Below are positions 62,909 to 64,000 of a stretch of 64,000 bases of DNA, piece by piece. Below the pieces are notes generated by a model. The model was not told where the DNA came from, did not search any database, and saw nothing but the letters and a program-made list of their open reading frames with translations. The position numbers were made by a program, and so were the translations under genes. The stretch spans positions 1 through 64,000 of the forward strand of contig NZ_JABRWP010000005.1 in the NCBI RefSeq assembly GCF_013249045.1. Direction: 5' to 3'. Every line of letters begins with the position of its first letter. Position 1 is the first letter of the stretch. Origin of the DNA: Winogradskyella eckloniae (GTDB taxonomy: Bacteria; Bacteroidota; Bacteroidia; Flavobacteriales; Flavobacteriaceae).

Positions 62909-64000
62909 ATGGACTATTTAACAGAATTATTTAACAAATTAACGGCATCATTTGGTGAAAGCTTATCTGGTGTTATTGCAGCCGTTTTAATACTTATAAT
63001 TGGTTGGTTTATTGCCGGTTTTGTAAAACGAGTAACGACTAAACTTATTAAAAAAACTGGTGTAGATGAGAAACTAAAAAACTCAAAACTTAAATTATCT
63101 TCATTTATCGGTAAACTACTTTACTTTTTAGTTATGATATTTGTTTTTATGTTGGCTTTGGGGAAACTTGGCTTAACAGATGTTTTAGACCCAGTAAAGA
63201 ATTTACTCAACGGATTTACAAATTACATTCCTAATATTATTGGTGCAGGATTAGTCGCTTATATTGGTTATATGCTAGCCACTATTGTTTCTGAGCTGGT
63301 AGAGTTATCTGGTGATACTATTCAGAAATTTACACCTAAATTAAAATTACCAGAGCACATCAATGTTGTTTCAATTTTAAAGAAAATCGTTTTTATATTC
63401 ATTTTTATCCCAATATTGATTTCTGCATTTCATATTTTAGACATGAAAGCCATATCAGAACCAGCGACAACAATGCTAAGTTCTTTCTTTGAAGCTATTC
63501 CTAGAATATTAGTTGCCACTATTATTATATTAGTTTTTGTCTTTGTTGGTCGTTTTGTCGCTCAACTCTTAAAAGAACTATTACAAAGTCTAAATGTAGA
63601 TGGCTTAGTTTCAAAAATGAACATATCTGAGTATGTTGGCACTAAAAGTGTAGCTCATTTTATATCTAATATTGCCTATGCGCTGATTGTTGTATTTGGT
63701 ATGCTAACGGCATTTGAAAAACTAGAATTCACACAACTTACTGAAATCATTGACACCGTATTAGCTTATGCTGGTAAAATCTTATTTGGTATTGTGATTA
63801 TTGGCATAGGACTCATAATCTCTAACCTATTTACTAAAGCTTTAAATAGCAAAAACAACCCTTTTGTTGTGTCTATCGTAAAAATTAGCATCATAGCCAT
63901 TTTTCTGGCTATAGGATTACGTTCTATGGGCATTGCAGATGAAATAGTGAATCTAGCCTTTGGTATTACCTTAGGTACAGTAGCACTTACCGTTGTATTA
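62909..64000 (+). CDS. Mechanosensitive-channel-like protein with conserved TM-helix repeats (3' end outside window)
   Basis: The frame starts at ATG 62909 and is open to the window end (364 codons visible). Repeated units of membrane helices separated by short charged loops (G-W-F-I-A-G-F-V-K-R, L-G-L-T-D-V-L-D-P-V-K-N-L-L, then V-G-R-F-V-A-Q-L-L-K) match the conserved TM-helix domain (PF05552) found in MscS-related proteins of Bacteroidota. No MscS pore domain is visible in this part. It probably acts in the inner membrane, but gating and substrate are not shown. Confidence 0.8.
   Translation, partial: MDYLTELFNKLTASFGESLSGVIAAVLILIIGWFIAGFVKRVTTKLIKKTGVDEKLKNSKLKLSSFIGKLLYFLVMIFVFMLALGKLGLTDVLDPVKNLLNGFTNYIPNIIGAGLVAYIGYMLATIVSELVELSGDTIQKFTPKLKLPEHINVVSILKKIVFIFIFIPILISAFHILDMKAISEPATTMLSSFFEAIPRILVATIIILVFVFVGRFVAQLLKELLQSLNVDGLVSKMNISEYVGTKSVAHFISNIAYALIVVFGMLTAFEKLEFTQLTEIIDTVLAYAGKILFGIVIIGIGLIISNLFTKALNSKNNPFVVSIVKISIIAIFLAIGLRSMGIADEIVNLAFGITLGTVALTVVL

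Noticed and set aside
1-64000. CRISPR arrays, insertion sequences, rRNA or tRNA genes, replication origin
   Set aside because: No regularly spaced direct repeats, transposase, rRNA-like or cloverleaf sequence was found by eye. tRNA detection by eye is imperfect.

Overview
The window is chromosomal DNA from a member of the Bacteroidota, most likely a marine Flavobacteriaceae. The DNA is AT-rich, ribosome binding sites are weak, and several candidate promoters fit the Bacteroidota pattern TTG-N18-20-TAnnTTTG. It encodes type IX secretion parts (PorQ and two cargo proteins with C-terminal sorting domains), many lipoproteins with short hydrophobic leaders ending in SC or CG, and flavobacterial families such as head GIN, TRL-like and CCC-motif proteins. 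I see no rRNA, tRNA, CRISPR array, transposase or prophage module. It looks like core genome with a few small accessory loci.

Layout. 1-2.8 kb: an OmpA-domain tail, a carboxypeptidase-regulatory-like exported protein, a T9SS cargo protein and a CAP-domain lipoprotein. 3.0-6.6 kb: a minus-strand operon pyrR-pyrB-STAS-like-rnz-pdxH. 6.6-9.2 kb: a small membrane protein and rpsA. 9.3-10.3 kb: a lipoprotein and a BON/LysM (Kbp-like) protein. 10.3-15.4 kb: lon, a triple-LysM protein, porQ and cmk, tightly packed. 15.7-18.7 kb: an ECF sigma factor, a likely membrane anti-sigma protein and two beta-repeat exported proteins. 18.8-23.7 kb: a polyamine locus holding a membrane-fused spermidine-synthase-like protein, a YgiB-like lipoprotein, a YgiC-type ATP-grasp ligase, a NUMOD4/HNH protein and AdoMet decarboxylase. 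24.0-30.2 kb: an MFS transporter, an M48 lipoprotein, a GH31 alpha-glucosidase and a two-gene membrane pair. 30.4-38.5 kb: glycogen genes glgA(glgM-type)-glgC-glgE-mak-glgB. 38.7-46.3 kb: msrB, a DinB-like gene, lpdA, an outer-membrane barrel, aroQ, a TRL-like lipoprotein operon, xerD and a PAS histidine kinase. 46.3-48.4 kb: a GpsA-TagD fusion with a LicD-family transferase. 48.8-51.2 kb: rny, a 6S-RNA-like gene, zapA and a coiled-coil gene. 51.5-64 kb: an M23 peptidase, a TonB-dependent receptor, a T9SS protein, cysteine desulfurase, an acidic calcium-repeat lipoprotein, a Smr-domain protein, small membrane proteins, ornithine aminotransferase and the start of a mechanosensitive-channel-like protein.

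How genes work together. The glycogen genes form an apparently complete route: ADP-glucose (GlgC), maltose-1-phosphate (GlgM-type GlgA and maltokinase), linear glucan (GlgE), branched glycogen (GlgB). No trehalose synthase is present. The polyamine genes could make an aminopropylated amine and ligate it to a carboxylate. The Gly-Gly C-terminus of the neighbouring YgiB-like lipoprotein is a possible acceptor, which is inference. The GpsA-TagD fusion plus LicD suggests CDP-glycerol-dependent glycerol-phosphate decoration of a surface glycan. In that fusion the three catalytic positions of the dehydrogenase half are all asparagine.
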